Below are positions 12,011-22,279 of a stretch of DNA of 64,000 bases, in pieces. Source of the stretch: Dicyema japonicum (lineage: Eukaryota; Dicyemida; Rhombozoa; Dicyemidae); the NCBI GenBank assembly GCA_011109175.1, contig RDEW01000033.1, positions 248,001-312,000 on the forward strand, read 5' to 3'. Numbering within the stretch: the first letter of the stretch is position 1; every line of letters begins with the position of its first letter. Both the position numbers and the translations under genes were made by a program. The notes under the pieces are model-generated. The model was not told where the DNA came from, did no database searches, and was given only the letters and a program-made list of their open reading frames with translations.

Positions 12011-12219
12011 CTGCCTAATTGGTTAATTTAGTCGTTTTAGTAATTAGGAAAAATTGAATTATTAAGATTAAAGTAAAAAGTTTATAGTATCTACTAATTA
12101 ATATTGTAATATAAATTGTCAATTTATTATTAAAACAAAATAGACGATCATACAGGGGCAACCCTGATTGGGTGGTTATTCCCTCTCAGGAAAATAATGT
12201 CTTGAAGCACCCATAAAAT

Positions 12220-14318
12220 TCATAATTTATTGAGAGCTTTCCATATAAACTCAGAAGTGACAATTTTCGACTCAATAAATCTTAATCTCAGAGATGGTCG
12301 ATCAGCCACAACAAAGTCAGTAACCTCAGCTACAATGATACATTATAAATAAACCAGGTACAATCACAGTACTTCCTCCATTCTTAACTATGTAATCTTC
12401 CATTTCCTCCTTTGATCCATTTGTGTTTATTACACAAAATTCCATTCCTTCAAACAGTCGAGACTCCACCAATTCTACATTAGAGGTATCATTCTCTATT
12501 AATTCATCCCCACCTGTGATATTCTTAATGACACATTTCCGCTAAGTTCCCTCAGTTCATCAACACTCACACAGTCCCTCCAAGGTTTATCAAATCTTGT
12601 GCTTTCAATACGCGGAAATCTCAAAGTGTGTCCCAACAAAGGGAAATGACGAACTCTTAATAAAGCCAGCCGCCCTGACCTAACTATTAAAAGTATATCC
12701 AACCTTAACAACCACAATCAAATCAATAGGCAAAGCTCTGTGAGGGAATTTATTACCCCAATCACAATAATCGACTTGTTCCATATTAATCCAATGGGAA
12801 TTTGTAGCCAAACTAACCTCAAATCGTATTCTCTTTGATACTCTATTGAGAGAAGCATAAACTATAGACATAAATAATACTGTAGAAATTGCAACAAATG
12901 GGGTCTCATTCCCACGTGCAGCCAATATAACACGTGATATTATACCAGATTTTGTAAAGAAAGCCCCAACAATACCCAAATCCAAGTCTGAAGCAGTCTC
13001 TGTGAGGTAGTCAGGTTTGAGTTTAATCCAATCGTTTCGTTGATTGAATTTATACTTTGAAGACAATGACTTTAATACAATTCCCTCAAATCCCTTACTC
13101 ACAGCTTCCATCATAAGATCAACCACAACATCACTGCAATAAGTCCCCAAATAACCAATTCTTAATGACTGAATACTCTGATAACTCAATTACTCCGGGA
13201 ATGGGAATAATCAGTTTATTTAAAATATCTCGTCTTTCACGGTATGTGAGGTGACCAAGTCTACTCCCATTGAGTAATATAATGTCGAATATTACATAAC
13301 AGGGAGTAACCTGTATTAAATTCATACTCTTAACATCAACTCCCTCACTTTTGGTGACTTTAGTAAGTAAAAAGATTACCATATTTATCATTATACCCAA
13401 TCATTTCCCCATCAAGTATGCACGTGGTTGTCTCAATAGAGAAGGTGGAATTTATATAAGGAGTAATACTTTGAGTGAAAGAAGTTGTAAAGTCATTACA
13501 ACTAAGTCTTATAGTCAACGATTACTGTCTAGAAAAGAACTTGTATTCATATTCGTTTTTGTGAAGTTGAATACGTTCACCGTCATATTTGTACTCCACA
13601 TTATAAGTACCTCCAATCTTTCTAAGCTTTTCCACACATTTTTTGTCCCCTCTTTTGCACAACATTGGTTTGAAAGGTTTCCCAAACTCAGAAATATCCG
13701 AATCGACGCAATCTTCCATAATACAATCACTGAGTCTGTTCAAGTCCGCACAACTGTTTAACCACGACTCACCACGTGGATGAAGACTTTTAAGGAATGT
13801 GTGAGTTGAAAGTGTTTGGTTTTTGAGAAGTATTGAACATAGACATTTGTGCTGAAATACAGTTAGGTTGTGCAAAAATAATAAATCACAATTAATATTA
13901 TTAATAAAGTGCAATATTTTTTGAATTTTTATTTCTTTAATATTTAAATTTACTCGGTTTTGTAAACAATTTAAAATGCTATTTTCGAATGAAATATTTT
14001 TGTTTTTTAAATTTTTGGCTTCTTGTGAGTTTTGTGGAATTGAGAATGATTTTATGTAAATTTTTGCTAGCTGTTTCTACAAAATGTCAGTTGCTTAGAT
14101 TTTACCTGTTTAATCTTAAAATTATTGTTTTCTGACGGTAGTAAAAGATGGAGGACAGCATTTACGTTTTTGTGAGTAAATACATTCTCATTTTTTAAAA
14201 ATTTAATAAATTTTGTTATTAATTTATTTCTTGACGTTCTATTTTCTTTGTAATTCTCAATAAAATCACATATTGTTGAAAAATAAATGTCATTACAAGT
14301 GACAGGCAGAATACACAT
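12220..14318 (-). CDS. LIG4: DNA ligase IV, shortened C-terminus, multi-exon
   Basis: ATP-dependent ligase of non-homologous end joining in the nucleus. Start ATG at 14318 (MCILPVTCNDIY). The N-terminal DNA-binding part matches LIG4. Motif I is KYDGER (about 13574-13590), followed by DGEM (motif III), PIPGVIEL, EGIVLK (motif IV), WIKLKPDYL (motif V) and TLRFPRIE (about 12610-12630). A single BRCT follows (LFEGMEFCV ... FVVADRP) and the frame ends at TGA 12220-12222. The BRCT is split by a 25-nt intron. Human LIG4 is 911 residues with two BRCTs around an XRCC4-binding linker; here the linker and second BRCT are absent. Around 12520 one 1-nt shift is needed between ELSGNVS and NITGGDE. Other introns are about 22 nt. 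Identity is firm, exact exon ends are less so. Confidence 0.9.
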
Positions 14319-15120
14319 CAAACAAAAAATTTATTTAATTTAAATAATCATTTTTGGCATTTTTATATTATTAAAATTAACTTAACATGTAACATGAGTC
14401 TAGTGGTTATACATTTTTATTAATTAAATCACCGACGCCCATGAGAAACTAATCGAAAAAAACAAGAATGGACACCAATGCCTAAAAGAAAGTGCTCGTC
14501 CGCAACGAACTTGTGCAAGCTCAAGGGATCAACACCGAGAAAAGATAGCCTTGATCCAATTCGTCGGGATCACAGTTTAGTTTTTATGGTTTAGAAGTGG
14601 TCTTTGGATTTAATTTAATTAATAAGTATACACAAATTTCTTTTTGAATGATTGCCAAGACGTTTGTCTTGTAACAAATTAAAGAACACTATAATTTCGA
14701 ATAGTATTACCCTGAGTTGCCTGTATGATAATATTTCGACGCTATTAAATGACATGTTTACCACCTGCTCCACTCTTGAGATAATTCCAATGAAAATGAA
14801 TCAAGCCAAAGTACCACTTGAAAACATACAAAACTTACGATCGTTATAAACTAAAGTTTAGTCTTTACGACAAGAAAGCGAAGGGAAATAGATTGTAGTG
14901 CCATTTAGAATTTGATTTTTACAGAGATGTATTTTTGTAATGAATGCAGCTTCATAAGTTCCCCTTCAGTGTAAGGTTTCATATGCTTTGCGATGACTAA
15001 TCTTATATGAAGCTATTGTATAATAAAATGTCTCCAAAACGATGAATTTTTTTCCCATTCGGGTTAAAATGCAGGATTTTTTAATAATATTCTACTTCTT
15101 TTAACACGCTTTTCAGACAT
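14319..15120. other. Intergenic, no gene seen
   Basis: AT-rich upstream region of the ligase gene. A short plus-strand frame at 14652-14849 shows no motif or homolog that I recognise. Confidence 0.45.
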
Positions 15121-15400
15121 CACAAAGAATAGTTAGTTAAGAGCTCCTTCACGTAGCCCTAAAAGGGCTTCTCTTGAGCCATGCTTTACAGCTATCCTCC
15201 TCGCCATCCTCGCCCACATTCGTCTTCCATACTGACAGTTTTTTCAATTTCAGTCGCCTTATCGTCCAAATATTTGTGCCAGAGGTCATTCGATCGTTTT
15301 ATTATCAAATGTGATATTTTAATACGTTTTCTCTATAATGCAATTTTATTCGGATTTGAACTTTCCCAGTTTCGAACGTGTTTCCTTCTAGTGTTCCGAC
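15120..15400 (-). repeat. LINE 3' terminal sequence, composite
   Basis: The segment AGCTCCTTCACGTAGCCCT near 15140 matches 31033 onward, and CAAATATTTGTGCCAGAGGT to TTTAATACGTTTTCTCT (about 15260-15340) matches 32440-32515. Both are parts of the minus-strand LINE family seen at 31.0-32.5 kb, here with an internal deletion. Confidence 0.65.
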
Positions 15401-15404
15401 AATT

Positions 15405-15660
15405 CTTTATTACGGGGTCATGACGATTGTCTGATGAGAGTAAGATAATCCGATAGTTTCCATAGGTTCCTTCGTATCCAAGGGCATTCTTTGTCTCTTG
15501 TAAGTAGGAGATGCCAATTTTTGTAACGTGACAGATTTTTCACATAGTTGTTCTCTCTTGATTAGAGATGAGAGGCCTCGAACGTTATATGTGGCAAGAT
15601 GGCGAACAAAGAGTTTGAATCTAAGCATGATAAAAACATAATTTTTCAGAGGAAAAACAA
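15405..15660 (-). mobile_element. LINE endonuclease fragment
   Basis: The minus strand reads LATYNVRGLSSLIKREQLCE, the N-terminus of the same APE-type endonuclease as at 5.1 kb and 34.0 kb. Its 5' end abuts the truncated end of the RLE element at about 15665, so it probably inserted into or replaced that end. Confidence 0.7.
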
Positions 15661-15678
15661 TTCCTTCCTACATCATTA

Positions 15679-16566
15679 CTATAGGAATAACGAGGACCTT
15701 GCAACCAAGCATCTGCCCCATCTCGTTTGCAAGCAAATTATACTTCCTTTTTTTTCCACCTCCACAGTCTGCAAACGGTCTTGAGACGTGATGCCAACTT
15801 CTATGATAAGGACTGGGCCAGACTCCTTATCGTGTACCACAATGTCCGGTTTATTGTGCTTGACTAGCACCGAGGTACGGATAACACTGTCTACCTTAAT
15901 TTGGACCCTGGTGTTCTCTACTACAGATTGCACCTTATGAGTCCGCAACTTTCTGGTGTGGCGAATACCATACTTATTGCATAGTAGAAGATGAAGACTC
16001 CTTACTACCTCGTTATGCCTCCACACATAGTCGTGGCAGAGCATGGATCCACATCGAGTGGCTAAATGATCAACCGACATGCTCCTTGACTTACAGTGGG
16101 GACATGTATTTGTTGATCGACCCCAAAAAATATTGCGGTCTTGCATATACGTGTACAACGCCTCCGATCGAGGTGAGTTGTCACCGTATTTTAGCCATAT
16201 TGTCGACGACTTAAGGTCGACATGTGGGTTGTCCAATGCTCTGAAGAGGACCTTATGAAGGCTTTTTAAGTTGATCTTTTCCATCAAATTATTATATTGT
16301 AATTCGATCAACGCCTTCACATTTACTAGCCCACCATCATCAACACCATACTTAGCAGACAAAAAAGGTCTGATAGTGCCTAGGTGGGTTGCCCGTGTTT
16401 TCTCGGTCGTTATTATGGCGTGCTTCCTAGCAGACACACTTGACCCAGCTATCAGGGTGTCGTGCATTCGCATTAGGATACGCTCACTTAGTTGGACTAC
16501 TCCACACAGTCCACGGCCGAATTTATCACGGGGTAAATATAGTCTCTCCTTATTGGCTGCCAGCAC
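15679..16566 (-). pseudogene. RLE retrotransposon C-terminal polyprotein segment
   Basis: This is the largest open frame in the window (295 codons). It contains the thumb region, the zinc knuckle CPHC...H...C and the restriction-like endonuclease, which nicks target DNA for target-primed reverse transcription. The start shown is only the first methionine in an incomplete frame; upstream the RT is broken. After the motif VEVEKK the frame runs into a non-homologous tail because of an indel in an eight-A run. Confidence 0.8.
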
Positions 16567-17615
16567 ACATGGTTCTCTCTGAGTACTCCACGGATCATAG
16601 CATCCATATCATCATAATCTTTGGGCTCAAATTCCACAACACCTATGTAGTAGTTTAGCAGCGAGACAGCATACTCATTTAATGTAGGAACAAATTCCTT
16701 CCATTTAGAGACGTCTTACACAAATAACGCTGCTCTTTTACGAATGCCTTCAGTATTGTGTCGCATTGTCTCAGGCATTATAAGGGACTTTGAAGTTCGG
16801 TAACACCCAGACACTTATATCCTTCGTGTTCTTCTAGAACTCTTATTAACTCGCTAGATACTTGCGTGTTCGTCGCAGACTTTAATAATTCAAATCTAGT
16901 CCTATACTCTCAAAGAATTCCCTGGCACAGACCCCCATGGAGTAGAGATCCTCTGCTGTTCAAGAATACATCTTCAGGTCATCAATAAAAGAAGGTGATT
17001 TGTACTGAAACAAACCAACTCACAATGAACTGGTATTTGCTCAAACCGCATTGGAGGCGGCGAGTCAATGGCTCCAAACAGAGAACAAAAAGAGCAGCGG
17101 AGACATGCTATCCTCCTGAAGGATCCCCCTCTTGAGTTTTACCTCGCCTATTAGGTGCCTATTATAGTTCAGATGAATACTTCACCTATTCATCACAGTC
17201 ACTACAAAGCTGATGATCCACACAGGCATACACAGCCTGTGTAGGCACTCGACACGGTAAGAATGATCAACTGAATCGTAAGCCTTCTTCACATCCACCC
17301 ACATAGACAAAAGTGAGTTTCCGTGAAACACAGAAAGGCACTTGTTGATCAAAGCCTGCTCTTTTGCCCCTGACAATTTTGCACAATACCCAACTGATTC
17401 TCGGAGAAAATCCCATTTGCTTCTACAAAGCTCCTGACCTCATTAGCCACCAATTTGGTTATCAGTTTATACAGGGTTGGCATGCAGGTTATCGGTCGAT
17501 AATCTGCAGCAGACTGGGGGTTGTCCAGCTTTGGGATCAAATAAGTTGTCCCGGTGCAGGCCCAATCAAGAATCGTTTCCGGGTTAGTGATGCTTTTCTG
17601 TAATACACGACACAT

Positions 17616-17945
17616 GTTATGTTATGTTGTCCAATTAAGGTGTGTCCGACCCTTGGAGATCTCATGAACAAGTTTCCTCCACTCTCCCCGATCCGTTGCA
17701 ATTTGGAGTATCCTTGATATAGGCATTCCGTGACGTCTTTCATCGTGGATAGCCACCGAGTCCTCGGTCGGCCAGATCTTCTCTTCCCAGTAATATTGCT
17801 CAGCATAATGGTTCTTTTCAGTGAATCAGAGCGGACAACATGCCCAAAGAACGCCAATCTGTGTTTTACGATTCTTCCTTCTAGCGAAATGTCTATCTCT
17901 ACCCGTTTGAGTACATCGATGTTTGTTATTTTGGAAGTCCAAAAG
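17616..17945 (-). mobile_element. 5'-truncated RTE-like LINE inserted in the RLE element
   Basis: A 330-bp insert bounded by CACAT at 17611-17615 and again at 17946-17950. Removing the insert and one CACAT restores the RLE frame across the site (...SLHESMCRVLQKSI). The element is minus strand and ends in a short ATAAC-type tandem tail (plus strand GTTATGTTATGTTG). Its reading frame has the RTE-like C-terminal signature FFGHVVRSDS and GKRRSGRPRTRW. A longer copy lies at 53.37-53.88 kb with the same tail. Confidence 0.88.
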
Positions 17946-18729
17946 CACATAGACTCGTGTAATGAAGTGCATCTTTTGATAAAGAAATTATAAACTTTAT
18001 CGACCCCAGTCGTTTTCCAATCAGGGATGTCTCAACACCGCCTCAAATTTCTTACGGAAATCGAAAATTCCGCCAAGAAAGAGAGCGCTGTACGGGACAT
18101 TCCACGTATTTCCTCTGTGTGGTTTAGCCTCCCACCTACTACCCCATGTGGAAAGCATTTCCGCGTCCTTCTGGGAACATTCACTATGGCCATTTTCGTG
18201 TAAGCGACGGTAAAACAATCTGCGATTAAACTCAAACAGATTATTTTCTCTCCTTCTCTTACACCGACTTTCATGTGTATAGAGTTTCCTCTTATACACC
18301 ATTATTGCCCCCTCTAACTCCACCTTTGCCCTCCTCAACTCTTTGAGGTCCATTTGGGAACACGGAATTTACTAATTAGCCCCTTTACTATAGGCGGTGT
18401 TTTTCCTCCAACCTTTCTCGCCACACTACTTATGTGACCCTCCAGTGCTTCCAGCTCAGTCTGTCTCCAATCAATCTTGGCACAGATCTGCTCCCTCCAT
18501 TTACTGGGTGGTCTGGACTTGTCCGTCAATTCCTCATAGGTGATCTGTGCTGCATAAAACACTAGGGAGATGTCACCCAGTGACCCTACTGGCATAGCCT
18601 CCACCGCATAAGCCACAGCCTTATTGATGCAGGTTAACACTACTCCGTTAACCTTACAATAATGGATCATGAGGGGAAATCTACGGTCCTCAAGTGGGAC
18701 ATCTGCCGCTGCAGCGAGATTCCGCGCGA

Positions 18730-19560
18730 AGTATTTTTATTTTTGAGATAATTATTCTTACCTCTCATCTACGGATGTGAAGGATGGTATTTTTCGCTCC
18801 AAAGAGAAAGAATAATCAATTTTTTGGACAAGATAAGGAGGATGACAATCTAGCTGGCCTTCGTAAGAGGTGAAGAAGCACTAGAAGAGGAGGAAACCCT
18901 GATCAAACCAGTAAGAAGCGCGGTAGAGGAATGGATCGAGGGTTTTCTTTGAGGACCAAAGTGGCTGAAACATTCATTGAGAAGATACTGTGAAGCTAGA
19001 GGGGGCTAAACTGCGAAAGAATCCAGGCTTTACGGCAGGATTTTTAATAACGTAATTCCCCATAACTATGTCTATGTCTTGGTCTTTAATGTTATTTTTA
19101 AAGTGCTAAATAATATCTCTTCCTTCATCTTACTTATCTTCTCATATTCTACAAGAGTGCAATCATGATGACGTATATTGTCATGATGGTATGAAAAAGA
19201 ATTATTTGATCTCCCTTATCTATTGGAGGGGTTCTCTCAACTGAATTAGTTATGTTAATCAATTTTCGCCATTCCTGGATTAACTAGAAAGACTGTTTTC
19301 TACGACCGTAGGAACTGAATACACGATAGTTGGATGTAGGGGTAAACAAATTGTTATGCTCCACATATACTCAGTATACCCAAACTATCAAGTAAAGTTG
19401 ATTTTTTTATTATTTAACCTTTAAAAGAGAACTCCAAAAAAGAGTGAATTGACCCAAATAATTGAGAATTAAATTTCCAAAAGTGGTAGCTAAGCGTTAC
19501 CACAATTCCCACTTGTGGTTATATTTTATTAAAAGAAATAATTAAATTAGTAATTAAAGA
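18730..19560 (+). mobile_element. Short LINE fragment, then empty intergenic
   Basis: At 18745-18850 the plus strand reads LLPLIYGCEGWYFS followed by RIINFLDKIRR, typical of the segment after LINE reverse transcriptase. It is short and broken. From about 19040 to 19560 I see no gene. Confidence 0.45.
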
Positions 19561-19564
19561 TATT

Positions 19565-20473
19565 TTAGCATTGATCACAATGCGGCTTGTTATCAATCAT
19601 TTTAAACCCTTTATCCAGCAATGACACGTTGCATGAGTGACAATTGAAACAACCATTGTGCCAGTTGTTGTTTCAAAGTACACATAACTCTTTGATTCCC
19701 AACTGTGATTAGTAAAACAAACAAACCAGATATTATTTCTTGCAGCCATCACAAATGTTTGAGAATGATTTATCATAGCAGGAAATACAATAATTATAAT
19801 TATTTTGGTTTTGAAAGTGTTTCCTGAAAGTGTGACTCCACATGATATGCAAACAAAGCACTCAACGTGATAGGACATTCCCTTAAAGTTAACTGAACTA
19901 TTTCCAAGGGACTACAAAGTGAGACGGATGGATGCCTGATTGCAACTCTTGCATCGTGGAGTAGAAAATCGTTGACATTCTTGACATACAACTCCCTCTT
20001 CTCTTTCATAGAATTTTTCAGTCCCAATTGAGTTACGACATTTTACGCAAATAAAGCAATCATTGTGAAAATTACTATTTTTGTACGTCAGACTGACCTC
20101 GCCTCAATTTAAATTGAAATTCAAACCTGGAAGTATTATTTTATTACAGCCAGAACAAACTTTTACTGAATTTCCCGATATAAACAAGTAGTGCAACAAA
20201 ATTTGTTATCAACCTTTTGAAACGAGTTTGAAGTAATTGGAATATTACAAAAGTTACATTGAAAACAATTTTTGTGGAATTTTTGTTCTTTGTATATTAA
20301 CGTCTGAAATGTGATAATAAAACTACTTCCTCCCCAGCTTTTATCATTTTATTACAGCCACTGCAATTTTCAGCATAATTTTTATTATAACATTCCAAAC
20401 AAACCTCCTTGTTGTTGACTGGGACGTAGCTCCTCCCCGACAAAGATGATGAACAATCACAACAATATTTCAT
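19565..20473 (-). CDS. Four-and-a-half LIM domain protein (FHL-like), frame-disrupted
   Basis: FHL proteins are LIM-only scaffolds linking actin, integrins and transcription factors. ATG at 20473 begins a half LIM (YCCDCSSSLSG ... CLECY). Four LIM domains follow, recognisable from CSGCNK, HKNCFQC, HNDCFICVKC, HVECFVCISC and HNGCFNCHSC, ending at CDQC and TAA (19565). Introns of about 23-24 nt are visible, including a probable GC-AG intron at 19912-19935. Domain order and spacing match vertebrate FHL2. At least three or four single-base shifts are needed after LIM1, for example at an A4 run near 19800 and near 19740. Either this is a decaying gene or the consensus carries indels; all zinc ligands can still be read, which favours the second. 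Confidence 0.82.
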
Positions 20474-21550
20474 TTTATGGATTTACGAACAAATTTTTTT
20501 ATAAATTATTATAATTCCGATCATTATCGATTAATTGGTGATAAATTAACCTTAATTTTTGTTTTATATAATTTTATTATTACACTTTTTAACATTTTCC
20601 TGTATGTCAAACAGTACCACCCATTGATTTCCCTATTGGGTTACTATGATTGGTAGACCAAGCGTGTTCACCACAATAAATTATTAAAGTTAATTTTATA
20701 AGAATTCCTTTTCATTGTCATTTTATAAATCAACTTCACTCTAATATCTGGTGGATACTTGACACAATCTATAATTTTACAAACTTTCTGTATGGAACTC
20801 ATATCCCTAGTCAATTAAATTCTATTTCATACAATCTGTACATCATACTTCTCCTGACCTTTCATTGTGCTCTCCTTCCGTCACAGAATCTACTCATTGG
20901 AATGTCAAATGTGACCTTACAATTATATTTCCTTATCTTCCCCGTCTACTACAGTCAGACTGAATTTTAACTAATTACAAAAAGCATGTGACGATTCTTA
21001 AAGCAAACTCTTAAAAAAATAATTATTAGATAATTTTAATGAGTGGCCTTTATGAACTCCATTTTGGTCTCAATTAATCCTAAAAGTATATGGGACTATA
21101 CTTTAACCAAGAAATCGTGTTTCTCATTAGTGAAAGATGACACCTAATCAAAATAACTCACAGAACTTCAGTATTGAAAACTTTAGTGAAATAAAAATGG
21201 GCTAAAATTATCTATTAATTCAAATCAAAACCACAAAAATTACGGCGATTAATCAAGAACGCAAAGAGCAATCGAATTGAAACGGATTTTTCTAATCGAC
21301 AGGGAGTAGGACTTAATATGAAATGTCGAGATGAGGCTTTAACCGGCAACACAATGACTTGATGACTCATTAATTTAAAGTAAGTCATCTTCCAACGTAC
21401 AAAGTCACTCGATTTCACAAGGTTCAATTCCCAAGAGAACAATAACTCATATGCAAATCCCTAGCTTATTTATTCATGATCTAATCAAAAACGTCAATAA
21501 CTCAATACCCAAAGGCCCAAATAGTCTCTGTATTTTCCACTTTAAACATT
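20474..21550. other. Intergenic, no gene firmly seen
   Basis: A minus-strand frame at 21215-21442 has no recognised motif and may be the 3' exon or UTR of the gene to its right. Otherwise AT-rich sequence without features. Confidence 0.4.
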
Positions 21551-21555
21551 TTGGA

Positions 21556-21863
21556 CTAAACAAAATCCACATAGTCCAATAAACTCATTCTACGTTTATA
21601 AAATCGATTATTATCCTTGTTCTCTAGTCCAACATAGAATTTTGTCAAACAGACCAATTTCCCATCTCTAATAATTTCATTAATGTTCAAATCACTTATA
21701 TTACCTTCTGATGTGGTGGTTCTTAGCTTCTCTATTACAATCGAAACCCTCAGTAATCCTCTTAACAACAGACTGAATGTCCTGAATTATTTATAAACAA
21801 GCAGTTTTTTTCCTTCATCAAACATCCAAAAACCATTCGATTTGTTTCTGTTTTAATAATCAT
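21556..21863 (-). CDS. Hypothetical protein exon(s)
   Basis: A minus-strand frame of 70 codons (LLRVSIVIEKLRTTTSEG ... LLDYVDFV) can be joined through a 17-nt GT-AG gap to an upstream piece starting MIIKTETNRMVFGC, which itself follows an acceptor-like TTTTTCAG. I do not recognise the protein. The upstream exons and true start are not visible, so the model is partial. Confidence 0.35.
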
Positions 21864-22279
21864 CTGAAAAATATCAGCGAAAAACTTAAATTAATTTAAA
21901 TTTAATGTACCAAAAAACCACTATCATAGCCAAAACGAAAAAAGGATTCCGGCCTCTCTCAACAGTCTCGCATCTTTTCTGGTGTTTAGACTGCGTTCCG
22001 GCGCATTGAAGATAAGGCAGGGGTTCACGCGCACGAATCCTCAGTCATAAATTTATATCGGACTGTAAGGAAGATGGTTCATTTATTGGTTGTTGGTTTT
22101 TAGAATATGTTTTATTAAAGACTTCTTCCATATTTCAGGGATTGTATTCGTGTTAATGGATAGGTTGATACATAGGCTAATAGTTCCATGGCTCGATGGC
22201 CTAGGAGCTTCAGTTCACATGTGATTATTTTATTTATTTATTTAACTCAAAGACCACCAAGAATGATAGGTCAAAGCTA

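Larger units (their letters stand above)
15665..18720 (-). mobile_element. RLE-type (R4/Dong-like) non-LTR retrotransposon, near-complete
   Basis: Longest copy of this family. In element order: N-terminal region (18335-18670, ITYEELTDKS), pre-RT region (18021-18353), RT boxes IPKLDNPQSAADYRPITC and WVDVKKAYDSVDH (17.2-17.6 kb), active site FIDDLK (about 16970), and a 295-codon open frame at 15679-16566. That frame carries a C-x2-C-x8-H-x4-C zinc knuckle (CPHC...HLATRC) and the nuclease motif KPDIVV...LIIEVGI. The order RT, zinc knuckle, RLE and the WxDxKKAxDSV and DDLK signatures fit the R4/Dong clade. Near 15765 an A-run shift breaks the last part. The element is split by the insertion at 17616-17945. 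Confidence 0.88.

Noticed and set aside
13351-13761. Plus-strand frame of 136 codons
   Set aside because: Antisense shadow of the ligase IV exons that carry motif I and the following region.
20180-20200. A 20-nt GT-AG intron in the FHL gene after LIM1
   Set aside because: It would delete the last zinc-binding cysteine of the domain; a 1-nt shift keeps all ligands at the right spacing.
19565-20473. Euplotes-like programmed frameshifting at AAA-TAA in the FHL and GTPase genes
   Set aside because: Two shift sites do sit at AAA TAA, but others (LIM1/LIM2 border, TFIIE-beta, ligase IV) occur away from stops and need different shift sizes. Sequence errors explain them more simply.
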